Origin: Sphingobacteriaceae bacterium GW460-11-11-14-LB5 | GTDB taxonomy: Bacteria > Bacteroidota > Bacteroidia > Sphingobacteriales > Sphingobacteriaceae | Direction: 5' to 3' | NCBI GenBank assembly: GCA_002151545.1 | Contig: CP021237.1 | Coordinates: 5,580,001-5,644,000 of the forward strand | Length of the DNA: 64,000 bases | In this document: positions 53,436-63,076 of the stretch, one piece after another | How the letters are laid out: each line of letters opens with the position of its first letter | Position numbering within the stretch: position 1 is the stretch's first letter | Notes under the pieces: model-generated | Told to the model about the DNA's origin: nothing | Database searches by the model: none | What the model saw: only the letters and a program-made list of their open reading frames with translations | Program-made: the position numbers and the translations under genes

Positions 53436-56400
53436 TTAATGTGGATGGTTAGTCGCTAACTCATACTCTTCCTCTGTTTGTTCGCGATCAATGCCTTCCT
53501 CAAATGGAGATTTGTTACTTATTTTTTCCTGCAAGGTTTGGAAAACAATAAACAAGGCAGGGATTACAAATACTCCGAATATAGTACCGATTAACATACC
53601 ACCTACAGCTCCGGTACCAATTGAGGTATTACCTGCTGCACCAACACCTGATGACAACATTAAAGGCAATAAACCCAGGATAAAGGCAAAAGAGGTCATC
53701 AAAATCGGGCGTAAACGTGCAGTTGCACCATCAATAGCCGAATTCACAATGCTCATTCCCTTTCGTCGCCTGTCTACCGCGTACTCTACAATTAAAATGG
53801 CATTCTTGGCAAGTAAACCCACCAGCATGATCAGCGTAATTTGTGTATAAATGTTATTGTCTACACCAAAGATCTTATCGAAGATGAATACACCAGCCAA
53901 ACCAATGGGTAGTGAAAACAATACCGCTAACGGTAAGATATAACTTTCATACTGTGCTGAAAGCAGGAAGTACACAAAGATTACACACAATAGGAAGATA
54001 AAAATCGTCTGGCTGCCACTGCTTACTTCTTCACGTGATAAACCTGAGAACTCATATCCATAACCTGTTGGAAGGTGGATTGCTGCTTCTTCCTGAATGG
54101 CCTTAATGGCATCACCAGAACTAAAACCTGCATTAGGGTTACCCGTAACCGCAATTGAAGTATACAAGTTGAAACGTGAAATAGCCTGTGGACCATAAAC
54201 TTTTTCGAGCGTAATAAACTCAGAAATCGGTGCCATGGTTCCGCTTGAATTACGAACATAAATATTGGTTAAACTTTGCTGGTTGGCGCGGTACTTGGCA
54301 TCTGCCTGGTACATTACCCTGTATTGTTTACCAAACTTATTAAAGTTTGAGGCATAAACACCACCATAGTAACCTTGTAGAACACCTAATACATCGCTAA
54401 CGGTTAAGCCAGCCTGTTTAACTTTCGCCACATTAACATCAATCTGATATTGCGGGAAATTTGGGTTGAATGAGGTTGATGCATATTGAATCTCAGGACG
54501 TTTACTCAAAGCCCCTAAAAATGCATTACCTACTTCGTTGAATTTTTTAATATCGCCACCGGTTTTATCCTGCAACTGGAATTCGAAACCACCACCGGTA
54601 CCAAAACCCTGAATGGTTGGCGGAGCAAAGAAAATGACTTTTGCACCTTTTATACCGGCTGCCTTTGCAAATAATTCACCAATAATGGCTTTAACATCGC
54701 GTTTGCGTTGATCCCATGGTTTTAGCCTTGCGATAACCATACCATAAGAACTACCTGAACCACTGATCAAACTTCGGCCAACAACCCTAAATGTAGCTTC
54801 TACCTCTGGTACCTTACTTACAATATCATTGATTTTTACAATAATTTTATCCGTTTCTTCCTGTGAAGTAGAAGGTGGTAATGAAATGTCAGAGAAAACT
54901 GTTCCCAAATCTTCGTTTGGTACGAAACCTTTAGGCGTAGTATTCATAATCCATACCAGCACCACCGCGAAAACAGCAATTCCTAATCCTGCTAACCATC
55001 TCTTTTTACCCAAAAAGCCTACCGAACGTTTATATTTTTGCGTTACGGCATCAAATGAAGTATTAAAAGCGGTATAAAAACGTTGTAAGAAATTTTTACT
55101 TTTTTCGTGATCCTCTGCATGTGGTTTTAAAAACATGGCACATAATGCCGGACTTAAGGTTAAAGCGTTGATCGCTGATAAAATAATCGCAATAGCCAGT
55201 GTTAAACCGAATTGTTTATAGAATACGCCAGATGAACCCTGGATAAAACTTACCGGGATAAATACCGCCGCCATCACTAGTGTAATCGAAATAATCGCAC
55301 CACTAATGTCATCCATCGCATCTTTTGTCGCTTTTTTAGGATCTTTATAACCTGCATCAAGCTTGGCATGCACTGCCTCCACTACCACAATGGCATCATC
55401 CACCACGATACCGATGGCCAGTACCAATGCAAATAAGGTTAACAGGTTGATGGTAAAGCCGAACAGACTCAGGAAAAAGAAGGTACCAATAATAGCTACG
55501 GGAACACTAATCGCCGGGATTAAAGTTGAACGGAAATCCTGTAAGAAGATAAATACCACTAAGAACACCAGAATGAATGCTTCGATTAAGGTGTGAATTA
55601 CCTTTTCAATGGAGGCATCCAGGAAGTTATTTACGTTAACAACCGTTTCGTAGTGAACACCTTTAGGGAAAGATGTTGCTGCTTTATCTAAAGTTTTGAT
55701 CGAATTTTCGATTACTTCTTTCGCATTCGAACCTGCTGTCTGACTAATGGCAATACCTAAAGCAGGTTTACCATTAAACTTTACATAACTCGCATAACTT
55801 TGTGCACCAAGTTCTATTCTGGCCACATCTTTTAAACGAAGAATCTGTCCGTTTGCATCCGCTTTAATAATGATGTTGCTAAATTCGGTTTCCGATTTTA
55901 AACGGCCACTATATTTTAAGGTGTATTGAAAAGCCTGATTGCCCTGTTCACCGAACTGACCTGGGGCAGCTTCGATATTTTGCTCAGCAAGCGCTACACT
56001 TACATCGTTTGGTACCAGGCCATAAACGGCCATTACTTCTGGCTTAAGCCAGATACGCATGGTATAATCTAAAGTACCGAATGCACTTGCATCACCCACA
56101 CCACTAATCCTTTTAATCTCTGGGATGATGTTAATGTTGGCATAATTCTGTAAAAACTTCTGATCGTATGATGGATCATCACTGTAAATGGCAAAAATAA
56201 GCAAGTTACTCGCCTGTCTTTTTGCTGTAATTACACCCGATCTGGTTACCTCTGCAGGTAATAAACTGGTTGCTCTGGCTACACGGTTTTGCACGTTAAC
56301 CGCCGCTAAATCGGCATTTGTGCCCAATTTAAAGTTAACGGTAATGGTTGCAGTACCATCGTTACTGGCGCTGGAAGTCATGTAGGTCATGTCTTCCACA

Positions 56401-56612
56401 CCATTTATTTGTTCTTCCAGCGGAACAACAACACTACTCATTACCACATCGGCATTTGCCCCCTGGTACGAAGCCGATACCTGAACGGTTGGCGGTGCAA
56501 TTTCGGGGTATTGCGAGATGGGTAAAGTTACAAGGCCTAATACACCTAATATTACAATTATAATGGATATAACTGTTGATAAAACGGGCCTGTCTATAAA
56601 TTTCTTAAACAT
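53436..56612 (-). CDS. RND efflux pump inner-membrane transporter (HAE1/AcrB family)
   Basis: A 1058-aa proton-driven exporter with twelve spans. It begins MFKKFIDRPVLSTVISIIIVILGVLGL and carries the HAE1 signatures GVEDMTYMTSSASNDGTATI, the paired Asp of span 4 (VVDDAIVVVEAV) and the last-span DGATARLRPILMTSFAFILGLLPL. Porter and docking domains are complete, so it should export hydrophobic drugs or solvents. It sits between the adaptor and the duct genes. The same-strand spacing (48 bp from the adaptor gene) supports one transcript. Confidence 0.96.
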   Translation of the reverse strand: MFKKFIDRPVLSTVISIIIVILGVLGLVTLPISQYPEIAPPTVQVSASYQGANADVVMSSVVVPLEEQINGVEDMTYMTSSASNDGTATITVNFKLGTNADLAAVNVQNRVARATSLLPAEVTRSGVITAKRQASNLLIFAIYSDDPSYDQKFLQNYANINIIPEIKRISGVGDASAFGTLDYTMRIWLKPEVMAVYGLVPNDVSVALAEQNIEAAPGQFGEQGNQAFQYTLKYSGRLKSETEFSNIIIKADANGQILRLKDVARIELGAQSYASYVKFNGKPALGIAISQTAGSNAKEVIENSIKTLDKAATSFPKGVHYETVVNVNNFLDASIEKVIHTLIEAFILVFLVVFIFLQDFRSTLIPAISVPVAIIGTFFFLSLFGFTINLLTLFALVLAIGIVVDDAIVVVEAVHAKLDAGYKDPKKATKDAMDDISGAIISITLVMAAVFIPVSFIQGSSGVFYKQFGLTLAIAIILSAINALTLSPALCAMFLKPHAEDHEKSKNFLQRFYTAFNTSFDAVTQKYKRSVGFLGKKRWLAGLGIAVFAVVLVWIMNTTPKGFVPNEDLGTVFSDISLPPSTSQEETDKIIVKINDIVSKVPEVEATFRVVGRSLISGSGSSYGMVIARLKPWDQRKRDVKAIIGELFAKAAGIKGAKVIFFAPPTIQGFGTGGGFEFQLQDKTGGDIKKFNEVGNAFLGALSKRPEIQYASTSFNPNFPQYQIDVNVAKVKQAGLTVSDVLGVLQGYYGGVYASNFNKFGKQYRVMYQADAKYRANQQSLTNIYVRNSSGTMAPISEFITLEKVYGPQAISRFNLYTSIAVTGNPNAGFSSGDAIKAIQEEAAIHLPTGYGYEFSGLSREEVSSGSQTIFIFLLCVIFVYFLLSAQYESYILPLAVLFSLPIGLAGVFIFDKIFGVDNNIYTQITLIMLVGLLAKNAILIVEYAVDRRRKGMSIVNSAIDGATARLRPILMTSFAFILGLLPLMLSSGVGAAGNTSIGTGAVGGMLIGTIFGVFVIPALFIVFQTLQEKISNKSPFEEGIDREQTEEEYELATNHPH

Positions 56613-56660
56613 AATTAATATGGATTACACTGCTGTAGTGTGATTGCACTGACTATATTG

Positions 56661-57830
56661 TTATTTTTTTATTTCAGCATAAACTGAATCGGTGTTTTTT
56701 ACCTCAGGTTTAATTTTAGTTCCGTCTTTTAATGATTGAAAACCTTCTAAAATAACTTTATCACCTGCTTTAAGTCCCTTGGTAACTACGTAGAAATTAC
56801 CTTTGGCCAATTCCATCACTTCGATTTGGGTATTGATCACCTTTGCCGAATCGCCTAAAATGTAAACGAATTTCTTGCCTTGTAAATCGATCGTCGATTT
56901 TTGAGGGACTAAAATTGCATTTTCAACGTGCTGCGGAATTCTAACCGATGCACTTGCACCGTTTTTTAATAAGAAAACGGGATTAGGAAAGGTTGCCCTT
57001 AAACTTGCGGAACCAGTGCTGGTGTTAATCTGCCCATTGATGGATTCGATTTTGCCATTCTGTGCATAGATGGATCCGTCAGCAAGAACCAAACTCACTG
57101 CAGGGATGTTTTTCATCTGCTGGGCAAGCGTATTGCCTTTATAGGTATTGGAAAAATCTAAAAGCTGTTTCTCATTTAACGAGAAATAAGCATAAACTTT
57201 CGAAGTGTTAGAAACAGTGGTTAAAGGTTGTGTGCTTGAGCTGCTCACCAAACTTCCGTTTCTGAAAGGGATACTGCCTACAACACCATCTACAGGGCTG
57301 GTAATCGAAGTATAACCTAAGTTAACCTGTGCGTTTACCAGTTCTGCTTTTGCTTGTGCCAATGCCGCTCTTCTGCTTTGAAGGGTTAACTGCGCTGCAT
57401 CCAGATCGTATTTGCTAATGATGTCTTTCTCTACCAAAGGTTTGGTTTTGTTTACCGTAAGCTGAGCAGCATTTACGTCAGCTTCGGCACTGCTAATCGC
57501 GGCTCTTGCTGTTCTAACCTGTTGCTCATATTGTGGAGCATTAATGGTGAAAAGTAACTGACCTTTCTTCACTACCGCGCCTTCATCTACCAATATTTTT
57601 TCGATAAAACCATCAACTTTCGGACGGATATCGATGTTTTGAATACCTTCAATGGTTGCTGGATAATCAGAATCTAAGGTTGTATTTTGTGTGTTTACTG
57701 TAAAAACAGGGTAAGCTTGCGGACCAGCTGCTGCTGCAGCGGCAGCTTTTTTAGCTGCATCGTTATTTCCGCAGGATGCCAAAAGCATACCAATGCTCAC
57801 GCTAAAAAAGAGAGTTGTTACTTTTCTCAT
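56661..57830 (-). CDS. RND efflux periplasmic adaptor (MFP/HlyD family)
   Basis: A 389-aa membrane-fusion lipoprotein, with LLASC giving a lipid Cys near residue 20, then a low-complexity Ala stretch. The biotinyl-lipoyl-like fold is seen in VDGFIEKILVDEGAVVKKGQLLFTI and, after the helical hairpin, ALAQAKAELVNAQVNLGYTSITSPVDGVVGS. Beta-barrel and proximal domains follow. It links the RND pump to the outer duct. First gene of the operon; the upstream gap carries a perfect palindrome that may be an operator. Confidence 0.94.
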   Translation of the reverse strand: MRKVTTLFFSVSIGMLLASCGNNDAAKKAAAAAAAGPQAYPVFTVNTQNTTLDSDYPATIEGIQNIDIRPKVDGFIEKILVDEGAVVKKGQLLFTINAPQYEQQVRTARAAISSAEADVNAAQLTVNKTKPLVEKDIISKYDLDAAQLTLQSRRAALAQAKAELVNAQVNLGYTSITSPVDGVVGSIPFRNGSLVSSSSTQPLTTVSNTSKVYAYFSLNEKQLLDFSNTYKGNTLAQQMKNIPAVSLVLADGSIYAQNGKIESINGQINTSTGSASLRATFPNPVFLLKNGASASVRIPQHVENAILVPQKSTIDLQGKKFVYILGDSAKVINTQIEVMELAKGNFYVVTKGLKAGDKVILEGFQSLKDGTKIKPEVKNTDSVYAEIKK

Positions 57831-57964
57831 GGGTATTTCTGTGTGTTTAAATTTAAATTTCCGGAATTAAGGGCGTTGTCAAAAAAATAGGACTTCGATT
57901 TTCGCCGATAAATGCCCAAAAATAGAGCCTAAAAAAAAATAAATCTGTCCGAATTCTGTCATTT

Positions 57965-57980
57965 AATCAATCGATTGATT
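57965..57980. promoter_or_regulatory. 16-bp perfect palindrome upstream of the efflux operon
   Basis: AATCAATCGATTGATT lies 135 bp ahead of the adaptor ATG, within the 378-bp gap 57831-58208. A TATTTTTG -7 box for the minus strand is at 57924-57917. The size and symmetry suit a TetR/AcrR-type operator, but no regulator gene is in the window. Nothing else is recognised in the gap. Confidence 0.5.
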
Positions 57981-58208
57981 TATTTTGCGATTGAAAACAG
58001 ATCGGATTTCCTTTAAATTGCTGTTATAGATGGTGTTGTCGTATTTTTTAGCATGAAAAACAGTGTGTAAATATCTTGCGACAGATGTTAAAAGCTGTTA
58101 AATTCAAAGGAAATATACGATTTTTATTACACTAAATGTCGAAAATTTTGATCGATTTGACACAAGCAAGTGTCCTTGATAATACCCGATTTTAATTTTG
58201 GTAATGGC

Positions 58209-59084
58209 TTAATTATTATAGTTTTTTGAAATTGCTTTGATATCCTCTAGATCATATGATTTAAAATAATCGATTTCTGAAACCGCATGGTATTCTTTTG
58301 TTAAAGATTTTAGCTGGACTAATTTTCTACTTTTTGATGAAGAATATCTCTCTTGGCTTGATTTTATAAATGAAAGCTGAAGCGTATCTTTTAAGTTAGG
58401 GTAAATGTACTCCACAGTATCCAGATTTAGCTTGTTCCATTTAAATTTATACAAGGAAGCAAGTCCGGGATGATCATAGGTAACACCCCTGATTACTTTT
58501 TCTTTTGAATAGAAAGTAGGATTAACAAGTGTTATCTCTTTGCTGAAGGTTTTATTAGCTTTGGAGAGATATAAATCATAAATATTTCTTCTGCAACAAC
58601 CTGATTCTGGGTACCAATTGACTAAAAAATCTTTTAGCCCATCAGCATTTATATCCTTAATTGAAAATATTGGGAAAGAATAATTTGAATATTTTTTCGT
58701 CATCAATTGATTAAAATCTGTACCATCGCTACTATAAATGTATATCCTTGTTTCAAGGTTTGATGCACTCTTGATTAGCAAATTTTTATAGCGCTGTGAA
58801 AATAAGTATCCTAACTTAATCTCTACTTTAACGTTATGGTCCAGATGATTATCTTGTGTCGTAGAAAAACTTTTATTAAAGGTGTTCTTTGAATTGGCTT
58901 TGATTAGTGTAAATACATGATTTAAAGCAGTATGAAAAAGAGAATCTTGTTTTTTATTCGTAGAATCTATTCTTGCTTTTGATGGGCTATTTATTACTTT
59001 GATCTTAAAATGTTTAGTCTGTTTTTTTTGTTTGCATGAAATACAGCACGCTACAAAAATCAAAAGATAAGCTGTTCGGATCAC
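58209..59084 (-). CDS. Putative lipoprotein of unknown function
   Basis: A 291-aa protein with a lipoprotein signal (YLLIFVACCISCKQKK). Lys/Ser/Asn-rich, with one FG-GAP/VCBS-like motif, FSIKDINADGLKDFLVNWYPESGCC, where DINADGLKD would bind calcium. It starts at a GTG, 18 bp after the dapF stop, so the two probably share a transcript. AT-richer than its neighbours. No family recognised; a sensory or surface role is only a guess. Confidence 0.65.
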   Translation of the reverse strand: MIRTAYLLIFVACCISCKQKKQTKHFKIKVINSPSKARIDSTNKKQDSLFHTALNHVFTLIKANSKNTFNKSFSTTQDNHLDHNVKVEIKLGYLFSQRYKNLLIKSASNLETRIYIYSSDGTDFNQLMTKKYSNYSFPIFSIKDINADGLKDFLVNWYPESGCCRRNIYDLYLSKANKTFSKEITLVNPTFYSKEKVIRGVTYDHPGLASLYKFKWNKLNLDTVEYIYPNLKDTLQLSFIKSSQERYSSSKSRKLVQLKSLTKEYHAVSEIDYFKSYDLEDIKAISKNYNN

Positions 59085-59102
59085 TAAAAATCAAATTTAA
59101 AA

Positions 59103-59885
59103 CTATTCCACTTCTCCTTCAAAAACCAATTTGGCTGGGCCACATAAAAACACATTGGTAAATTCCTTACCATCGTAATCAAATTCTATTTTAATATCGC
59201 CACCCAAAACTTTAATGGCTGTTTTAATGTGGCCGGTCTGATTTTTATGTTTCGCCATGGCCATGGCTACGGCGGTTACTCCGGTACCACAGGCATAAGT
59301 TTCATCTTCAACACCGCGTTCGTAGGTACGCACAAATAAATGATCACCCTTGTCTTCTACAAAGTTTACATTGATACCTTTTTCAGCATAAGTTGCATTG
59401 TAGCGAATGTTTTTTCCTGCCGTAAAAACATCAAAGTCTTTTAAATCGCTTTGTAAAGCAACATAATGTGGCGAGCCGGTATTCAATATATAAGCTTCGC
59501 CATCTTTGGTAATGGTATCTACATCAATCATTTGTAAATCAACCCATTCGCCATTTTCTGAAATTCTGGCATAATGTGGCCCATCTACTGCCAAAAAGTT
59601 TGTTTCGCGGTCGATAATGCCGAGCTGTTTGGCAAATGCAACAATACACCTGCCACCATTTCCGCACATGCTGCCCAGTTTACCATCTGCGTTAAAATAA
59701 TGCATCTCAAAATCATAATCCTCATGTTTGGTAATGAACATTAATCCATCGGCGCCAATGCCAAATCTTCTGTGGCATAATTGTTCAACTAATTGATTAT
59801 CAATATTTTTTAACGGACTCATGGTGTGGTCTATTAAAATAAAATCGTTGCCTGCGCCCTGGTATTTAAAGAAATTAATTTTCAT
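59103..59885 (-). CDS. dapF: Diaminopimelate epimerase
   Basis: A 260-aa PLP-independent racemase that turns LL- into meso-diaminopimelate for lysine and peptidoglycan synthesis. The two catalytic cysteines are present: Cys74 in MCGNGGRC and Cys199 in YACGTGVTA. GAGNDFILID and YFNADGKLG are family motifs. The length is normal. It is divergent from htrA across a 400-bp gap. Confidence 0.96.
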   Translation of the reverse strand: MKINFFKYQGAGNDFILIDHTMSPLKNIDNQLVEQLCHRRFGIGADGLMFITKHEDYDFEMHYFNADGKLGSMCGNGGRCIVAFAKQLGIIDRETNFLAVDGPHYARISENGEWVDLQMIDVDTITKDGEAYILNTGSPHYVALQSDLKDFDVFTAGKNIRYNATYAEKGINVNFVEDKGDHLFVRTYERGVEDETYACGTGVTAVAMAMAKHKNQTGHIKTAIKVLGGDIKIEFDYDGKEFTNVFLCGPAKLVFEGEVE

Positions 59886-60122
59886 GAAAGCTTCATTTTT
59901 TAATGCAATATTTGAATTGCAAAAGGTAATAAGCGGTTTGTGTTTTTTAATTTAACATTTTTTAACACAAAACTAAGTGCTTTGAGGATACAAATATCGT
60001 TTATATGGTATTAAATTTGAATAAACTTACAAAAGAAAATTTGAGCAGATAAAAACTGCCTGAGCATTCTGCTTAAATCAAAGTGAAAATGCTCTCGCAA
60101 ATAATAACATTTAACAAATGAA

Positions 60123-60285
60123 TATTATAAGCTAACCAAACAATTAGCTAGCAAATCAGCTTATAATAAATCATGGCTTTAAGAAACAATATATAAACAC
60201 ATGAAACCATTAAAAGCTATCTAAATTAAAAGCAACGTTCAGCTTTTAATAGCTTCATGGCCATTAAAAAACAATATATAAACAC
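60123..60285 (+). promoter_or_regulatory. Structured leader of htrA
   Basis: The gap 59886-60285 has no gene. TATTATAAGCT (60123-60133) and AGCTTATAATA (60158-60168) form a perfect 11-bp pair that competes with AGCTAA/TTAGCT (60130-60135, 60144-60149). A third hairpin is ATTAAAAGC/GCTTTTAAT (about 60225-60250). The 23 bases spanning the htrA start (60269-60291) also occur perfectly at 60184-60206, including an ATG that opens an eight-codon frame (MKPLKAI, stop). The two copies are 85 bp apart. Confidence 0.5.
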
Positions 60286-61836
60286 ATGAAAAAAATATTA
60301 GGCATTACCGTGTTGGCTGCTTTTATAGGTGGGGCAGCAGCAATTGGAGGTTACAAACTATTTGAGCGTAACCAAACAGGCAGTACAATTACTGAAAAAC
60401 AGAATTTATACTTCGCCAATAATCCGCTTAAGGTATCATCAGCGGGAACGACAGATTTTACGCAGGCAGCAGCAGTAGTTGCACCTGGTGTGGTTCACAT
60501 TAAAACCACGTATGCGGCACAAAGTGGCGGTGGCAGAAGTTCGTCTCCATTTGATATGATGGAAGATTTCTTTGGTGGTGGTGGCCGTCAGATGCAACGC
60601 CAGCCCAGAGCGGCATCGGGTTCTGGTGTAATTATCAGTCAGGATGGTTATATCGTAACCAATAACCACGTAGTAGAAAATGCAGAGAAGGTTGAAGTGG
60701 TTTTAACAGACAGACGTAAAGTAGAGGCGAAAGTAATAGGCCGTGATCCGAATACAGATTTAGCTTTAATTAAAGTAAATGCAACTGGCTTACCTGTAGT
60801 AAAAATGGGTAACTCAGATAATGTGCAGGTTGGAGAATGGGTTTTAGCCGTTGGTTTCCCGTTAGATTTAAATACTACGGTAACGGCTGGTATTGTAAGT
60901 GCGAAAAACCGTAGCATTGGTATTATTGGTCGCGAGCAACAAGGCAATGAAATTACAGAAGAGGAATATCGCGAATACCAACGTACGGGTAAAAGACCAG
61001 ATCGTCCGGCAAATACGAGTATCGAATCATTTATCCAGACAGATGCTGCCATTAACCCAGGTAACAGCGGTGGTGCCCTTGTAAATGCAAACGGCGAATT
61101 GGTAGGTATTAACTCAGCTATCGCATCGCAAAGCGGGTATAACCAGGGTTATGGATTTGCAATTCCGGTTAACCTTGCCCGTAAAATTGTTGATGATTTT
61201 ATGAAATATGGCTCAGTTAAACGTGGTTATATCGGTGTTAACTTTGTGCCGTTAAGTGGTGAGGAAAAACCTGAAGGCATTAAAACTAATGAAATCAGTG
61301 GTTTATATGTGAATGATGTGGTTGCGGGTGGCGGTGCTGCTGCGGCAGGTATCAAATCGGGCGACGTAATTAAAAAAGTTGACGGTGTTGTAATCAATGA
61401 TTCGCCTGATCTTCAGGAAAGAGTTGGCCGTTTAAACCCAGGCGATAAAGTTAAATTAACGGTGTTACGCGATGGTGCACTTAAAGATTATAGTGTAACG
61501 TTAAAAGGCGAAGCCAGTGTTGGTTTAACTGCGAAAAATGCAACAAGCAAAGGTGCTGAGGTTTCTAAATTAGGTGCAACTTTTGCTCCGGCTACTCAGG
61601 CACAAAAATCGAAATATGGCATTAACAGTGGTGTTGTAGTGACTTCTGTAACCACAGGAAAAGCTTTTGATAATATTGGAGTTGAAAAAGGTTTAATTAT
61701 TACCAAAGTAAATGGACAACCTGTAAATTCTGTAGCTGATGTGCAAAAAGCATTACCTTTAGGCAGAAACAACATGGTGAGCATTTCGGGTGTTGGCGAG
61801 CAAGGTTCGTATAACTACAGCTTCCCAGCACAGTAG
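60286..61836 (+). CDS. HtrA/DegP-type periplasmic serine protease
   Basis: A 516-aa protease and chaperone of the envelope. An N-terminal span (ILGITVLAAFIGGAAAIGGY) anchors or exports it. The trypsin-like domain has the triad His128 (TNNHVV), Asp158 (NTDLAL) and Ser261 (GNSGGAL). Two PDZ domains follow (about residues 300-395, RGYIGVNFVPL, and 410-510, GVVVTSVTTGKAFDNIG). It degrades misfolded envelope proteins. The leader is structured (see 60123-60285), so expression may be regulated after transcription starts. Monocistronic, closed by a terminator. Confidence 0.95.
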   Translation: MKKILGITVLAAFIGGAAAIGGYKLFERNQTGSTITEKQNLYFANNPLKVSSAGTTDFTQAAAVVAPGVVHIKTTYAAQSGGGRSSSPFDMMEDFFGGGGRQMQRQPRAASGSGVIISQDGYIVTNNHVVENAEKVEVVLTDRRKVEAKVIGRDPNTDLALIKVNATGLPVVKMGNSDNVQVGEWVLAVGFPLDLNTTVTAGIVSAKNRSIGIIGREQQGNEITEEEYREYQRTGKRPDRPANTSIESFIQTDAAINPGNSGGALVNANGELVGINSAIASQSGYNQGYGFAIPVNLARKIVDDFMKYGSVKRGYIGVNFVPLSGEEKPEGIKTNEISGLYVNDVVAGGGAAAAGIKSGDVIKKVDGVVINDSPDLQERVGRLNPGDKVKLTVLRDGALKDYSVTLKGEASVGLTAKNATSKGAEVSKLGATFAPATQAQKSKYGINSGVVVTSVTTGKAFDNIGVEKGLIITKVNGQPVNSVADVQKALPLGRNNMVSISGVGEQGSYNYSFPAQ

Positions 61837-61859
61837 TTGATTTGATAAAAAATAGTTTT

Positions 61860-61898
61860 AAAAGCGTCCCGATATAAAAATCGGGACGCTTTTTTTTA
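61860..61898. terminator. Bidirectional terminator between htrA and the copper-protein gene
   Basis: A perfect 14-bp stem AAAAGCGTCCCGAT/ATCGGGACGCTTTT (61860-61873, 61880-61893), flanked by T-run and A-run. The T-run overlaps the stop codon of the convergent gene. Confidence 0.92.
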
Positions 61899-62240
61899 AT
61901 CCTGATGGATCGGTTCGTGATTAGCATGGCAGGCGTCTGCACATTCTTCGCAGGCAACAGCGCATTGTCTGCAGTGTTCATGATCGTGTTTGCCGCATTC
62001 AGCCGCACAAAGTCTGCATATTTCTTCGCAGAGCAATAAATATTGGTGCCCGATAATTGAATCTCTTTGCAACAATCTGGCTGCCTGAGTACAAATATCT
62101 GCACAATCCCTATCGAGTTTAATGCAATCAATCATCATGTTGATGTCTTCCTCTTTTAAGCACGACGATGCACAGTGTTCGCAAGCCAGTGCGCAATCTA
62201 GTAAAGCCTGGATCAGACCATAGTTGTTTCTCGTTTCCAT
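61896..62240 (-). CDS. Cys-rich four-helix-bundle copper-binding protein (Csp-like)
   Basis: A 114-aa protein with 16 Cys, in CxxxC pairs along predicted helices: LLDCALACEHCASSCLK, MIDCIKLDRDCADICTQ, CEEICRLCAAECGKHDHEHCRQCAVACEECADACHA. This matches the DUF326/Csp family, which stores Cu(I) inside a four-helix bundle. No export signal, so it is the cytosolic (Csp3-like) form. The His-rich tail (HANHEPIH) may add metal sites. Starts at an ATG with no clear partner gene. Confidence 0.85.
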   Translation of the reverse strand: METRNNYGLIQALLDCALACEHCASSCLKEEDINMMIDCIKLDRDCADICTQAARLLQRDSIIGHQYLLLCEEICRLCAAECGKHDHEHCRQCAVACEECADACHANHEPIHQD

Positions 62241-62480
62241 ATCGTTAAAGATTTTGGTTATAAATGTTTTGTATATTAATAACCTGCTGGAATTTAAACT
62301 GTTTTAAAAAAAATAGAATTGGGGCTGATCCAGATTCCATCGTATGACGTCTGCGTTCAGAATGAGAGTTTTCCACTAATTCCATATGTTAAAATATCTT
62401 AAATAACAGGTTGTTCAGCCAATTCTTTGTACTCAAACCAATATTCATTCGTTTTTCATAATCAAGATTTAGTTTCGCTA

Positions 62481-62510
62481 TTTACCGATTGGTATTCAGC
62501 GTTTACCGAT
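62481..62510 (+). promoter_or_regulatory. Direct repeat with 21-bp spacing
   Basis: TTTACCGAT at 62481-62489 and 62502-62510, start-to-start 21 bp (two helical turns). This spacing suits LytTR-type regulators, which bind direct repeats. It lies 62 bp ahead of the next gene. The rest of the gap 62241-62572 shows nothing convincing. Confidence 0.4.
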
Positions 62511-62572
62511 GCCCTGTAAATTATTTTTATTTATTGTTCCATATTTGAATCAGCAACAAAAAACCGAATATT

Positions 62573-63076
62573 ATGGCTTTAGCTCGTATTAACCTCAGCG
62601 TAAAACAATATTTCAATTTCATGTGCAGAACAGATTTTGAAAGAAGGATATTTCATGATACGTACAAAGAATTTCAAAAAAGATCAAAAATATATAGTCT
62701 GGACCACCATCTCCATACCTTTTCACAAATGCAACAGGCTAACGGAAAGGCAAACTCGCTGCACCAAAAACTTCAATATTCAGTAATGAATACCCTGGAA
62801 GCATTAGAGCATAAAATACCCGTTTTGAACGATATTGAAGATCATCCGATTCTTTTCGATTGGGCCGAATTACATATTTACACTTCCGACCTCTTAAATA
62901 AAGCCGCACATGTAGTTTCGATCACCTATAACAGTCCGAAATTAATTTTACACGAAATCATTGGTGATTTGCTGGTCTTAAGCTATAATGATAAAATGCA
63001 CGAAACATTAGTCATAAAGATTACAGATAACCTGATAGTCAATTATGAGCAACGCGAAAGCCTGGTTTATAGTTAA
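62573..63076 (+). CDS. Protein of unknown function
   Basis: A 167-aa soluble protein, MALARINLSVKQYFNF at the start and mostly helical by composition in the first half (HLHTFSQMQQANGKANSLHQKL), with beta-like text in the second (ILHEIIGDLLVLSYNDKM). No signal, span or known motif. Base composition is like its neighbours. The gap 63077-63361 holds an inverted repeat TTCTGCTT/AAGCAGAA (near 63138-63178) and then the csp promoter. Confidence 0.6.
   Translation: MALARINLSVKQYFNFMCRTDFERRIFHDTYKEFQKRSKIYSLDHHLHTFSQMQQANGKANSLHQKLQYSVMNTLEALEHKIPVLNDIEDHPILFDWAELHIYTSDLLNKAAHVVSITYNSPKLILHEIIGDLLVLSYNDKMHETLVIKITDNLIVNYEQRESLVYS

Noticed and set aside
62330..62375. Further GTCAT-type repeat
   Set aside because: Only loose similarity (ATGACGTCTGCGTTCAGAATGAG) and no inverted ends.
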